A DNA stretch of 64,000 bases from Dromiciops gliroides (taxonomy: Eukaryota; Chordata; Mammalia; Microbiotheria; Microbiotheriidae): assembly GCF_019393635.1 (NCBI RefSeq), contig NC_057863.1, positions 1,056,501-1,120,500 on the forward strand, in the 5' to 3' direction. A model generated the notes under the pieces. The model was not told the origin of the DNA and made no database searches. It was given only the letters and a program-made list of their open reading frames with translations. The translations under genes and the position numbers were made by a program. Positions 30,561 to 42,406 of the stretch are shown in pieces (position 1 is the first letter of the stretch; each line of letters opens with the position of its first letter).

Positions 30561-32720
30561 AGTATGAGGTTGTGGGTCTGACCAGTGGGCCCAGACTTAT
30601 CTTCTGTGAGGAAGCCAGCAATTGGCTGAGCAAGGCAGCAGCTGCCTTTGGCTGCCCTCATTGCCTTTGCTGTGATGACTGGGAAATCTTTGGCCCCCGG
30701 AGTCTCAGCCGAGAATCTGGCCCAGTGCCAAAGCCCCAGGCCCCTTCCCCAGCCCTAATCCCACCAGGGAGGTCTTGCTTCTCTGTGGGTGTAGAAGAAG
30801 GGGGGCAGGGCAGGCTCAGGGCTGGGGAGAGAGCCAGTTGGCAGGCAGGGTTTCTCAGCCCCCTACAAGCCAAGGAAAGGGGAAGCTGAGAAGGAGGGTG
30901 GTAGATGGGAAGACCAGGGCCAAACAGCCTGGGTCCTCGCCAAACCTGAGTGTGCCGTGATTCAGACCTTCCGGCTCCCATCTCAGCTGCTTTGCAGAAT
31001 GGGCAGAGCAGAGGAGATGGGAAAGAAAACGGACTGTTTCTGAGATCTGTGCCCCTCTGTGTGGTGGGCACAGCACCTTCCCACTGGGCATGGGGCTTTG
31101 AGGGCTGCTGGCCATAGGCTAGGGGGCCATGGGGCTAACCCCACGGTGCGCTGAATTTCCACCCCTTGGCAGATAGAGGATTGTGCCCCCCGCCCCCACC
31201 CAGCCAGGTTCTGGGGCTTAGTGATCAGAAAGAAAGGAAAGGTGGGCTTCAGGCTCTAAGCAATGGCATAGGAACTACTCATTGGGCACCATTCATTCAA
31301 TTCAACAGGCTTTGATTGAGCATTGGCTGTGTGCCAGGCTTTGTGCTGGCAGCACTAGGAAAAGAATGGCAGTTCAGGACCAGCTGTGCCCAAAGCAGCT
31401 GGGTAGGCACACTCTCTCTCAGGTGCCCTTCCCCCTCTTCTCCCTGAAGTCATGTTTCGGGGGCACTTTCAAAGCAGCCCTTCCCTGGTGGGAGCAAAAG
31501 CCTTATGAATTGTCAGCCTCTCGAATAGACAGTCAAGGCAAGCACAGTATGGGCCCAGGCCCAGTAGGATTCTTGCCTGTGGCTTCCTCTAACCCTCTGG
31601 CCCCCAGGGAGCCTTGTTGGGCAGTCGGTCCCTTTTCATTGCAAGGGCATGTGCAACATGCAGGCTAGTGCCCTCTCCACTGTGGACCCTTCCCTCTCTT
31701 ACTGTTGCCTGCCCCCTCTCCTCTTTCAGGTGCTCACAGAGCTCTCTGGTGATTTCTTTGATTCTGCTTCTCCCATTCCGTTCCTCACAACTGTGGGGTA
31801 GCCAGCCCACACCTGCCACACATCCCCACTGCCCCCAGTGTAGCTGGGATTCTTCAGACAGTGCTGTTCCACAGCCTCTGGTGTTCAGCATCACTGGGAC
31901 AATACTGATGTTGCAAATAGGGGAGGCGTGTTGCTGCCCACCGGACAAAAACGGCTAGGCCTGGGCTGCCCGAGGTAGGGGCAATGCCACCTGGGGTTTA
32001 TGTGCTTGCCTTTCCCCAGAGCGGGAGACCTACTCAGCCTTTGTAGAGTTTCTTGGTAGAGTCCTCCTTGCTGTGGTTTTGAGGAGATGAGATCCTGATT
32101 GGGAAGTTCTCTGGTAGAAAAAGAAATAAATACCTTCTACCTCTAAAAGAGAGAGGTCTGGGACAAAGAAGCAGATTCTCCTAGCTGGAGGAAATAGATT
32201 CAAAGGAAGGTGAAATAACTGCCTACAGAGCCCTTCACTTACTGGCTTTTGGTGTTTGGAAAGTGCTTGGGCTCTCGATTTGGAGACTGTCCTTCTGGAG
32301 AGGAAAGCTAAACTCTGGGAACTGGCAGGTGCCCCTCTCCCTCCCCAGTGGAGAAACTCAGCTGAAGGGTTTTCTCTGCCCCAAGACTGGAGCAGGAAAA
32401 GGCAGAAGGACCTGCCTCCTAAGATAAAAAGGAGATGGCAAAACCCATCCTTCCTCTTATGTGGTAGAGCCCTACGCACCTCTGCCAGAGACTCCAGCTG
32501 AATCCAGAAACTGGCAGCAGAGGAGGAGTTCACAATGATGGGCCCACAGACACTGCAAAACCAGCGAGCTGGTGACTGCCCGAAAGACACCACATGTTAC
32601 ACAAGGCCAGTGGGGAGCAGGCCCAGAAAGAGCAGCGTGAGGCCGTCGCCAGAAGCACTGGAAATGGGACCCACATTCCCCAGCCACGTGTGTGCACAGA
32701 GAAGAAGCTCGGGGGCACAG
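30561..32720. other. Intergenic, no gene recognised
   Basis: Mostly unique-looking sequence. An old 'gcattggctgtgtgccaggc' repeat lies at about 31290-31370. No exon found. Confidence 0.5.
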
Positions 32721-32724
32721 CAGA

Positions 32725-32885
32725 CAGACATCGGAATCCTCAGGCAGCGACCAGCTGTGTGGCCCTGGCCAAGTCACTGACCCTCTGTCTGCCTTAGTTC
32801 CTCATCTGTAAAGTGGGGATAAATGATACCTCTTCCTAGGGTTGCTGTGAAGACCAACTGAGTTATTAACCCTTCAAGTACCACA
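32725..32885 (+). repeat. MIR
   Basis: 'gaccagctgtgtggccctgg', 'ccttagttcctcatctgtaa' and 'agggttgctgtgaagacc' in MIR order. Confidence 0.85.
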
Positions 32886-33129
32886 TACTTTTTATTTCTC
32901 ATCATCATTTTTATTGATGGTTGTTATGATGATGATGTTTGCCCCTTCACCCCTACACCCTGATGCCAAGTGTTCCTTAGGTGGGGGTCTAGCACAAATA
33001 TTCCCTAAGCCTGCACGCTCTCTGCACAGGCGCTGTTTATTTGTGGGAGGGTGGGGGGACCAGGTTAATGGAGATATGTTCTATTATACATTTTTTGTCT
33101 TGCTACATTATTTTGCTAAATAACTTTCT

Positions 33130-33615
33130 TATGAACTAAATGATTCCTTCAAGCAACTAAAGAAAACATTAGCTGCATCAGTGAGGCTCCTGAGCTCTGG
33201 GTTTTGGAGAGGACGTGAGTCAACAGAACCTGGCTGACCCTGGGCTAGCTTTCCAGTGGAGTTCCATGTAGGAGAGGGATCCCCCCCAGGCAGTTCACAA
33301 GTAAAAGCTCTGGTCACTGAAGGAATCACAACATTTCTAAGAGCTTATGCTTTGTTACTGGTCTCCTCCTGTTCAATCCTGGGTCCAGCCCAGTGTTTGT
33401 ATGAAGTGTCTCTCCAAGATATATGTACTGATGGGCCAGCTCCATATCATACTCTGAACAATAGCCAGTCTTCATCCACTTTGGTTTTCCTATGTGAATG
33501 GTTAGGCCAAACTCTTTAGACTGATCACAACTCTCAGGGGTTTCTGCAGTGCTCCTGGGTTTGGTGCAATCAGTGCTCTGTTATCTGCAAATGAGAGCGT
33601 CTGGGGAACCTCAGC
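33130..33615 (-). repeat. RTE LINE reverse-transcriptase fragment
   Basis: On the minus strand the frames give LRFADN, then KPKWMKTGYCSEYDMEL and QYIYLGETLHTN, then LNRRR. These match the RTE/BovB reverse transcriptase around the FADD catalytic motif and the QYIYLGQTL motif. Several frame changes and stops are present. This is the LINE type whose tail the SINE at 28065 shares. Confidence 0.85.
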
Positions 33616-33730
33616 ATGTCCAGAACATGCCTCTGCAACCTAGTGTTCCTGCTGTCCCCATACAGGCAGGTAGGTGGTACTGGGCCTGGAGTCAGGAAGA
33701 CCTAAGTTCAAATCCAGCCACAGAGACATG

Positions 33731-34871
33731 TGTGGAAATATTTTTGATGACTGGAGCTAATTTGGGGGCTAAAGCTGACTGGGAGACTAATCTGGGGACT
33801 TTTGACTAGCTGGCTGACTGCTATTAATTTTTTTTTTTTTTTAGTGAGGCAATTGGGGTTAAGTGACTTGCCCAGGGTCACACAGCTAGTAAGTGTTATG
33901 TGTCTGAGGCCGGATTTGAACTCAGGTACTCCTGACTCCAGGGCCGGTGCTCTATCCACTGCGCCACCTAGCTGCCCCCTGCTATTAATTTAATGTGGGC
34001 CGTTTATCAAGTTCCACCACACTGCTCCACTCCCAAATTGATAAGCAAAATATTAAGAAGCCTCTTAAGTAAATAATCAAAGCAGAGTTTATTTATGAGA
34101 GACTATTTAAAATTAAGAATACAGAGAAATAAAATGCACAACCAGACTGCATTGCGGTGTGTCTCTTTCCACTGCGTCTCTTTCCCACCTGCTGCGCCTC
34201 AAACTTTTTTAATACAATAAGGGCCTTAGCCACCTCCGGCCTCAGGGCACGTTACACTTTCCCTGCTCAGCTCCTTTCTTCTAAGTCCGCTTGTACCCTT
34301 TCACTTTGTAAATCCGCTGCTTCTAACTTTCCTCTCCTCCTTGCCAACACCACTGACCCCCTGTGTTTCTCTCTCACCGACCTTCTGTCTGTCTGCTCCG
34401 TCAGTCTGCCCTTCGGCCTTCTCTTCTCCCTGCTCCTGGTCCTTCTCATCTTCTCCTGCATCCTTGTAGCCCTGTCTCTAGTCCGATCCCCTGAGTCTAA
34501 CTCCCAGCTCTATATACCTTTTCTTCTCTCCACTCAAATCTCGGGGCTTCCTGCGCCCCCACAGACCAAGCTAATCCTCCAGCCAGGGCTGCGGCTGATG
34601 GGGGGTGGGGGTTGCGCTTCAGCCTCACGGGCCTCATCACAGGCTATCCGGGATCTTTCAGATAGCTCCGCTCAGGTCGGAGGGAGCTGGGGGCTTTTTT
34701 TCCCCCCAGTTGTCTGAGCTGGTGTCTTGTACAATCCACAGGGCTTTTTGGCTCAGCTGAAGCTGAGGAGGAGGGGCACCAGCCCCTCCCACACAGAAGA
34801 GACCCTGAGGGCCTAAGGCTTTCCAATCTCAGCCCAAAGGTAGGATCCCCAAATCAAAATAAATTTCCACA
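33731..34871 (-). mobile_element. Solo ERV LTR (about 1 kb) with a SINE inside
   Basis: Begins TGTGGAAAT and ends ATTTCCACA, flanked by catg on both sides. A TATA-like motif (near 34510) and AATAAA signals lie on the minus strand, so it is in reverse orientation. It is a fossil without coding content; the long open frame 34157-34717 in it is not a gene. Confidence 0.88.
33831..33978 (-). repeat. MAR1-type CORE-SINE inside the LTR
   Basis: Reverse copy; duplication tgctattaattt on both sides. Confidence 0.94.
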
Positions 34872-35040
34872 CATGCTAGATGTGTGACCCTGAGCAAGTC
34901 ACTTAACCGCTGCCTGCCTCAATTTCTTCAACTGTAAAAAAAAGGAGGGAATAATAGTAGCTACCTCCAAGAATTGTTCTGAGACTAAAATGAGATCATA
35001 TCAGTAAAGCACTTAGCCCAGTTCCTGGCACATGATAGGT

Positions 35041-36115
35041 GCCTTCCCTTCCCCCTACCCCAGCACCCCACTGGCTCTGTGATCTCATCCACATGGAGCC
35101 TTCCCCCAAAGCTACAGAATAACTCCCCTCTATGCCTGCTCATCCTGAGTGACTCTCACCTGTACTTGCCCACAGGCTGAGGTCCTTCCTACATATAAGA
35201 GGCCAAAATGAAAAGGATTCCTAGTTTGCCCAGATAAAAAAGAATAATTTTATAGAATACATTTTAACCAAATAAGAGCAAAGTTTAACAGGTTTGCTCG
35301 GAGTCTGGGAGCAAACCACCTGTGGGCTTACAAAGTGTGTTCTGCTCTGCCTGCAGCCCCCATGTGCCTTCTTGTTCTTACCTGTAACTGCCCATGGCTT
35401 CAAGACAGCCTGAGGGCTGGGGCTCCCCTGCTCAGTCTGTGGCTGAGGTTAGCTGCCAGTCTGGGTGAGTGCTAAGGGTCGGGAAGCTCAGGGCCAGCAG
35501 TCCTCTGGGATCAGCACACAGTTCTCTCCTCCCCTCTGGGAAAAACCAATTTGCCTTCCTGGGTATGGAATCCACAATGGATCTCACACGAGGCTCTACC
35601 CACTGAGCAAAAACTCAAGGTGGAGCTGACAGAGGGAGGGTGACCAGAGGGCCAAGGAGACCCCAGAAAACCTGGTTTGGGTGGTTTGGTCCCAAGAAGT
35701 GGCATCAAGGGCACTGAACTTGGAGTCGGAGGCCTGGCCACATTTGTGCCCTGGAGATAGCACACCCCATCTCTGGGCCTCAGTTTCCTGATCCCCTCTA
35801 GTTCTAAATTCCAGGATCGTGTCAGATCCAGTGATTTCATCATGTTGTTGCTCTCTACTGTGCCCTCACCCCCCCATCAACCCCCCCCTTCAGAGAGGTC
35901 ACCTGCTGTGGGCTCACCACCCTGCCCAGGGTAGCCCTGATCTTCCCTGGAGGGGGCCACTTCAGCTCAGCTCCCCTCTCTGTTCTGATCCCCTGTTCAG
36001 AGTAGGAGGCCTCTCCTTCTGGGACCCCTGGAGCTTCACCACTTCCTCTCCCATCCTCTTCCTCTGTTTCCCTTCCCTTTCCCATCACTGATCCTGCTTT
36101 TTATACTTCAGCCTG
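35041..36115. other. Intergenic; MIR fragment at 35720-35800
   Basis: 'gaacttggagtcggaggcct' and 'ctctgggcctcagtttcctg' mark a short plus-strand MIR. Nothing else is recognised. Confidence 0.55.
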
Positions 36116-36117
36116 AA

Positions 36118-36530
36118 AATCTGTCTGTCCTTCCAACTGTCTGCTTATCTCCTTCTCTGTGTCAGTGTCTGTCCCTTTCCATCTCTGCTTTTCTTTGTGT
36201 TTCTCCTATCTGTTCATTAGCCTTTGTCTCTCTGTGTGTATGTCTTTCTATCCTTCTGTTATGTCTCTCTCTCTGCATGTCTGTTTTTGTCTCTCCCTCC
36301 ATCTGTCAGCCTGTCTGTGCCTATCTGTCTCTCTGTGTTTGTCTCTCTATCCATCTGTCTGCCTGTCTCTAACTTGCTCTGTCTATCCATCCATACCTTT
36401 GTGTCTGCCTGTCTGTCTCTATCTCTCTGTGTCTATCCATTTTTTCATCTCTCTGTCTCTGTCTCTGTCTATCTGTCTCTTTGTCCTCTGTGTCTCTCTT
36501 TCTCTGTGTCTCTGTCTCTTAGCTCCATGT
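36118..36530. repeat. (CTGT/CTCT)n pyrimidine repeat
   Basis: Degenerate TCTG/TCTC repeat over about 410 bases. Confidence 0.95.
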
Positions 36531-37085
36531 TGATGAGGTTAGACTGAGGACTTGATTCTGTATGGGATCATTAACTTCATATGGAGAATATTCTCCTCAC
36601 AGTGACTTCTCATGCCAGCCACAAGCTACATCTGAGCCTGTACTGCTATCTATCTTGAAAAGATTTGCTGCAGTCACAGAGGAAAGTAGGTTCATGCAGC
36701 CCACCTGCACTGCTGAGACCCATGAAGGCTGATAGCAAGGTGCAATGGGGAGGGTGCTTGATCCTTATACAAAAGGTGGGGCATACTCCAACCTTTTAAG
36801 TCCTCCCCCCACCTCCGCCAGACTTCCGGTTCATCCAAGTGCAGATATTCAGGCAATAATGAAAAATGGTGGTCTGGAGTTCAAGGAAGAGGGATAGAGG
36901 TGGGAGTCACTAACATGGGAGAAGAGCTGTCAGTCAGTGAGCACATCTGCAGAAAGGTTCTGAAGGGCCAGAAGAGGCCATTGGTCCTGGAGGTGGGGGA
37001 GAAGGCACCAGTAATCTCAGAGAGGGCACTTCAGGGAGATGGTGGCAGTAGAAACCATACTGAAAGAGGCTGAAGCAAGAATGAA
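36531..37085. other. Intergenic, nothing recognised
   Basis: No exon or repeat identified. Confidence 0.45.
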
Positions 37086-37206
37086 TGGTGAATTGTGGTG
37101 GGTAAGAACTGGAAATCAAAGGCATGCCCATCATTGAGGAATGGCTAGACAAGCTGTGGCATATGATGGTGATGGAATATTATTGTGCTTTAAGAAGTAA
37201 CCAGCA

Positions 37207-37375
37207 GAGGGCAGCTAGGTGGTGCAGTAGATAGAGCACCGGCCCTGGAGTCAGGAGTACCTGAGTTCAAATCCAGATTCAGACACTTAACACTTACTAG
37301 CTGTGTGACCCTGGGCAAGTCACTTAACCCCAATTGACTCAGTAAAAAAAAAAAAAAAGAAGAAGAAGAAGAAGA
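37207..37375 (+). repeat. MAR1-type CORE-SINE
   Basis: Inserted in L1 with duplication agaagtaaccagcag; tail ends in a (GAA)n run. Confidence 0.94.
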
Positions 37376-37807
37376 AGAAGTAACCAGCAGGAGGATTTCA
37401 GAAAGGCCTGGAAAGACTTGTACGAACTGATGTAGAGTGAAGTGAGCAGAACCAGGAGAATGTTGTGCACAGAGATCGCCATATTGTTTGATGAAGAACT
37501 ATGAATAACTTGACTATTCTCAACAATACAATGATCCAAGACAATCCCAAAGAACTAATGAAGCAGACTATCCATCTCCAAAAAAAGAACTGATATTGAT
37601 GGAACACAGACTGAAGTATGCTATTTTTTACTTTCTTTCATTTTTTTTCTTTTATTCAAGTTTTTTTGTACAAAATAACTAATGTGGTCATGTTTTACGT
37701 AATTGTACATGTATAACCCATATCTGATTGCTTACCACCTCAGGGAGGAAAGGAAGGAGGGATAAAAATTGGAACCTAAAACTATAAATAAAAATGTTTA
37801 TTTTTTT

Positions 37808-37962
37808 TTAATTATTTTTATTTGGGGGGGGGCAATGAGGGTTAAGTGACTTGCCCGGGGTCACACAGTTAGTAAGTGTCAAGTGTCTGAGGCCAAATTT
37901 GAACTCAGGTCCTCTTGAATACAAGGCCAGTGCTTTATCCACTGTGCCACCTAGCTGCCCCT
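37808..37962 (-). repeat. MAR1-type CORE-SINE
   Basis: Reverse copy at the L1 3' end with duplication aaaaatgtttatt. Confidence 0.94.
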
Positions 37963-38220
37963 AAAAATGTTTATTAAAAAAAAAGAATGAATGAATGGTG
38001 AAGAAATGGAGAAGGTGGACCAGAGGCTGGGTATGGAAGAAAGGAAGGAAGGAAGGGAGAGAGGGAGGGAGGGAGGAAGGGAAGGAAGAACAGCTCTGTG
38101 GAATTGGGACACAAGTTACTAGCCCCTTTCAATGGGACCTTCAGCCTATGACAGTAGAAGAGACACTTCAAATCCCTTGGGCTCTGGGAGAGTGAGCCAA
38201 GACAGACCCACTACAAATCC

Positions 38221-38283
38221 TTGCTGAATGAATGAATGAATGAATGAATGAATGAATGAATGAATGAATGAATGAATGAATGA
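38221..38283. repeat. (GAAT)n microsatellite
   Basis: About 15 perfect GAAT units, preceded by 'ccttgct', as in L2 tails. A GGAA/GGGA run lies at 38037-38090. Confidence 0.97.
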
Positions 38284-38452
38284 GCAAGTCAGTGAATGAA
38301 AGCTGATTTGATGAAGGAACAGAATCCTTTTTAGGATGGAGAGATTTGAGTCTGTAGGTAGGAGGAAAGAGAGCCTAGGCACCTGAGGGGGAGAGACTCT
38401 GAGGGATGGACCAGAGGCAGGAAGAGGGAGGGCTTCACTTGGAAGTACCTTA

Positions 38453-38470
38453 CACACACACACACACACA

Positions 38471-38502
<32 letters not shown>

Positions 38503-38530
38503 CACACACACGCACACACACACGCACACG
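38453..38530. repeat. (CA)n(CGCA)n compound microsatellite
   Basis: CA units, then seven CGCA units, then mixed CACG. Confidence 0.97.
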
Positions 38531-40200
38531 GTTAGCATCTCCTGCTGTGGCCAGGGCTCCTCCTCCCTCCCCCTGGGAGGCAGACTCAGGCCTGTCACAG
38601 GCTCCGGAGTCTGCCTCCCACCTCCCACTTGCTCCTCCAGGAGCCACCACCAACACCCCCATCCTCCCATGCTCTGTCCTCCACACTGAGCCATGATTGG
38701 ATGCTGGTTCTTCCTGGGACAGCTCTGGAGCTCAAAACCCCTAAGTCTGACTGATTGCTGAAGGAAGACACGAGGCAGGAAGACATCTCCTATGTCTCCT
38801 CTGTGTCTTAAAGAGGGACCCCCAACCCAGACCCTGGGCAGCTGCCCCAGCCTGGAAACATCTGCCCTTGGAGGCCTCAGTCTCCTCCCCAGTGCTGGGG
38901 GAGGAAACCTCCCCTTGCTTATCTTTCGTGACAAGATCCAGGCTGGGCTCTTGATAAGGGGGGAGCTGGAAGCCTGGAACAAGGGGGTCCAGTGGGAACT
39001 CCTGGGACAAGGCAAGCCTAAGATAGGGGATGAACCAGGCGTGGGAAGGCCCCCAAGTCGGCCAGGGTCAGTGAGGCCAGGCATGGGGAGAAGATGGGGA
39101 GCAGATCTCAAGTCTCACTGGCCTCCTCCCAGACCACATCTGCCCAGGCACAGCAGAACAGGGAGATGACCAGCTTCTCCCTCCTTCAGCCCTGCAGGGC
39201 CTCCCGCTTTCGGCCAGAGGACACCCTTGGTGGGACATCTCCACTGCTCAGGTCTTGCTCATGTATGGGCAGGTGTGTAAGTATGAGCACATGGCCTTGT
39301 TTCTGTGCATTCTGGTATCTGTGCACACCTCTAAGAGCCAGGTGTATGTGCTTGGGCAATGTGGGCATTCCTGCTCCTCTTCTCTCTGCACCCCCTCCCT
39401 CCCCATCCCCTGCATCATAGCCCAGGCCCAAGAGGGGACACACAGTCACACTGGGGCCCAAAGCTGGCTTGGACGAGTCTCTGGCCTCACCCTGAGAGCT
39501 GGGGATCCTCTCTGAGTGACTCTGGGCAGGTGGGCTCTAGCTGGACCTTGGCTTCCCACCCATGAGAGGGATACACAGAAGTGCACCTTGACTCCCGCTC
39601 TGAGGTTCTCCCCCACAGCCAATGAGCATGAAACGAGTGCCATGGGCTCCAAAGGCCGAGGCCGCAGCCCAGGCCAGGCGGGACCCACCCAACAGAAGAG
39701 ACGCTGAGTGCAGGCCCAGTCTCCCTCAGGTCCAGGGGTCTCCTCCCCAGGATGGGGTCCTTTGGCCACAGCAGTGTTCAAAGACCAGCTGTGAGGTGAC
39801 AGAGGGGCTGCCCAACCACACAGGGGAGGGTGCACAGCCCCTTGAAGGCCATGGGAAGAGGAGCTACCTTTGAAGAATGCAAATCGTCCTTCTTGGGGCC
39901 CAAGGCTGCCCCATTGGTTCTGGATCTAAGGTCCCCTGGGTCAGGCAGGGTTCACAGGCTCCCCTTGGGGCACAGTACAGGAAGGGCTGCTTCCACTGCG
40001 GAAGGATGGACTGAGCACAGCTTCCAGTTTCCATTCCCAGAATTTTCCCTCCTCCATCAACGCATTAGTGGTCCCATGGGGCAGGACTATATCTATGGCT
40101 GCTCAGCCCCCACCCACAGGACTTCCTTTTCCTTCTCCCTATCCCTCCTCCCAGTCCCTGCTGTTCCCTGGCCTGGAGAGGGGAGGAGGTGAAATTCTCC
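38531..40200. other. Intergenic, no gene recognised
   Basis: GC-rich unique-looking DNA with long chance open frames on both strands, none with a recognisable domain. Confidence 0.45.
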
Positions 40201-40204
40201 AAGC

Positions 40205-40529
40205 TCCTGTGTGCACACACACACCTCACTCACATAGAGATACCCACTCACACACAGACACACTCACTTCACACACATAGATACCCTTATACTCATACAC
40301 ACTCACCACACACTCACATACAGATGCACACTCATACTCATGCTCTTAGACATATACCAGATACCCACATACCCACTCACACCCACACATCACACCTACC
40401 CCCTACCTCACACACAGATGTACAGATACACTCAGACCCAGACTCAGACTCACCATGCACACTCACACAGATGCACACTCACACTCATGCATACTCTGAC
40501 ACACACTCATGCTCACACACACAGTCATG

Positions 40530-40565
<36 letters not shown>
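40205..40565. repeat. CACACT/CACAGATA-type repeat ending in (CA)n
   Basis: Irregular ACTCACAC and ACACAGATAC units with a pure (CA)n end. Confidence 0.95.
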
Positions 40566-40567
<2 letters not shown>

Positions 40568-41290
40568 GGATCCCACTTCTCCCCCTGAAAAGAAAGGTTT
40601 ACTTCTAACAGGAGCTGACAGCTGGGCAGGGGGGAGGGGGAGGGAGGGGGCAGGGACTATAGGATCCAAAGTAAATGACTATGAAAGGAGATGGGGTTGG
40701 GGTTGGGGAGGAAACCCGGCTGACAGGGAACAAAAGCCAGGACAGCCAAATGGGAACTCAGGGCTCAGCCTCTGAGGGAAGGGTCTGCATGGAGCCATCC
40801 CCACCTTCCCACCTCCCCAAGGGGCTGGGCTCCTCTGGGCCCCAGGAGCTGCCCATGGAGGTGGGAGGAGAAGGGGTTGGGGAGGCAGGAAGGAAAAAAG
40901 GAAGAGGAGGAAAGGAGGCAGCCCCACTGAGACATCAGGAAAGGGGGAGAAGAGAGGAGGAGGAGGAGGAGGAGGGTGGAAGGGAGCAGCAGATAAGAGG
41001 CTATGGGCTTGTTTTGTTCCCAAAAGGCAGCAGTTTCCATGGGGGACCTGTCTGGACCCTCCTCCCTGGTTCCAGATCCGGGATGGATCACTCCATTCTG
41101 GGGCCAGGGGCAGGATAAATGGGGGGCATCAGGAACTGGGAGTCGGCCTTCTCCTGGCAAAATCATCCCAGGGCCAAAGGAAATATCTCTGATGACGGCT
41201 CCCAGGGCCAGGGGAGCCCAGCCCCTGTAGGTCCCTCCCTCCCCTCCCCAATCAAAGCTAACTCTATTCACTACCCCCACCGGCCCACAG

Positions 41291-41325
41291 GAGCGGGTGG
41301 GGGTGGGGGTGGGGACTATTTATAG
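41291..41325 (+). promoter_or_regulatory. G-rich run followed by a MEF2/TATA-like motif
   Basis: 'gggtgggggtgggggtgggg' (capable of a G-quadruplex) is directly followed by CTATTTATAG at 41316-41325, a full match to the MEF2 consensus that also resembles TATA. No gene starts recognisably downstream. Confidence 0.35.
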
Positions 41326-42134
41326 GCAGTGACCCGCCAGGCCTAGAAGTGCTTCTCAAGGCCTATCTGCACTCAGTGTCTTCTTTCAACCAGCAAAAGT
41401 CAGTGTCAGTCAGAATCTGGGCTGCAGGAAGGGGAGCAGAGGGGAGGGGAGGGGAGGGGAGGAGGAGGAGCCAGGCCCTAGATTGGGGGCCCCAGGCCCA
41501 GGGAAGAGATGGGGCTAATCATTCAGTGCCCCAGGAAGGAAGAAAAGGTTAGCCTGAGCCCTGCCCCTCCCCCACAAAACCACAGTGGGTCACTCATCCC
41601 TTCCCTGCCTCCCCACTCCTCCAACCCCTCCCCCACAAAACCTCCCTGCCCCCCCAGCCCCTCCCCAACCACACTGAGCCAAGGAAGGGGAGAAGGGAGG
41701 CTAGCTGACCTCAGGGAGGGGGCCCTCAGGGAGGGGCATCAGGACGCCTTCCTGGAGGAGAGAGCTCGAAGCCTCTGTCCAACACAACTTTAGAGTAGGG
41801 TCAGCTGGGGTCTTGGGTAGCCATAAGCTGAGTCATCTTGCTCTGGCTCTGCTGTGGCCCTCCTGCTGTGTGCCCAGGGCACTCAGCTGGGGGCTGGATC
41901 CAGGACTTCTCTGTGCAGCTTCCCAGCCCCCCGGGGTGCCTGAGCAGCCAGGGCCCATGACCTGTGTGGGGCCTGGGTCTTACAGGTCTGTAGCTCTGTC
42001 CATTAGACGGTTTATGTGTTTGTATCTGTCGTAACAATTAGGCGCATATTGAGACTACACAGTCCAGTTGTTGCTGCCAGAAACCACGTAGGGTTTGGGG
42101 GGGTTGTTGTGGCTACTTATAATTCTTTGCTTAT

Positions 42135-42406
42135 GTGCTTTAGGTGTGCATGTCACGGGAGTATATCATGGGAGTGCTTGTCACGAGTGTGTCATGAGTG
42201 TGCATGCCATGGGTGTGCGGGTCATCAGCGTGTGTCATGGAAGTATTGCCATGAGTGTGTCATAGGCATGCGTGGCCAGGGGTCGGACCAAAGATGTGCT
42301 GGTCACAAGTGTCCCAGGAATGTGTGTGTCGTGGGTGTGTCACGAGTGTGCATGCCATGGTATGCGTGTCTTAGGAGGTGTGTCATGGGTATGCATTATG
42401 GGTGTG
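42135..42406. repeat. GTGTCATGGGTGT minisatellite
   Basis: Degenerate repeat of 'gtgtgtcatgggtgtgcat' units; similar sequence continues after the LTR at 42775. Confidence 0.85.

Larger units (their letters stand above)
33662..35040 (+). repeat. MIR-type SINE split by an LTR
   Basis: Head 33662-33730 ('ggcctggagtcaggaagacc') and tail 34872-35040 ('tgtgtgaccctgagcaagtc', 'cctggcacatgataggtgcc') join exactly when the LTR and one 4-bp duplication are removed. Confidence 0.88.
37090..37985 (+). repeat. L1 3' end with two inserted SINEs
   Basis: ORF2 C-terminal segment ('caagctgtggcatatgatgg'), 3'UTR ('ccatatctgattgcttacca') and A tail, interrupted at 37207 and 37808. Confidence 0.93.

Noticed and set aside
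34157-34717. 186-residue open frame with hydrophobic segments (plus)
   Set aside because: Lies wholly inside an ERV LTR in the non-transcribed direction; no family motif.
38146-39111. 321-residue open frame (minus)
   Set aside because: Crosses a GAAT and a CA/CGCA microsatellite; low-complexity, no domain.
38146-41900. Search for CAMKK1, P2RX1 or GGT6 exons between the two genes
   Set aside because: I looked for kinase, P2X and gamma-glutamyltransferase motifs by eye throughout 25-56 kb and found none; short exons could still be missed.
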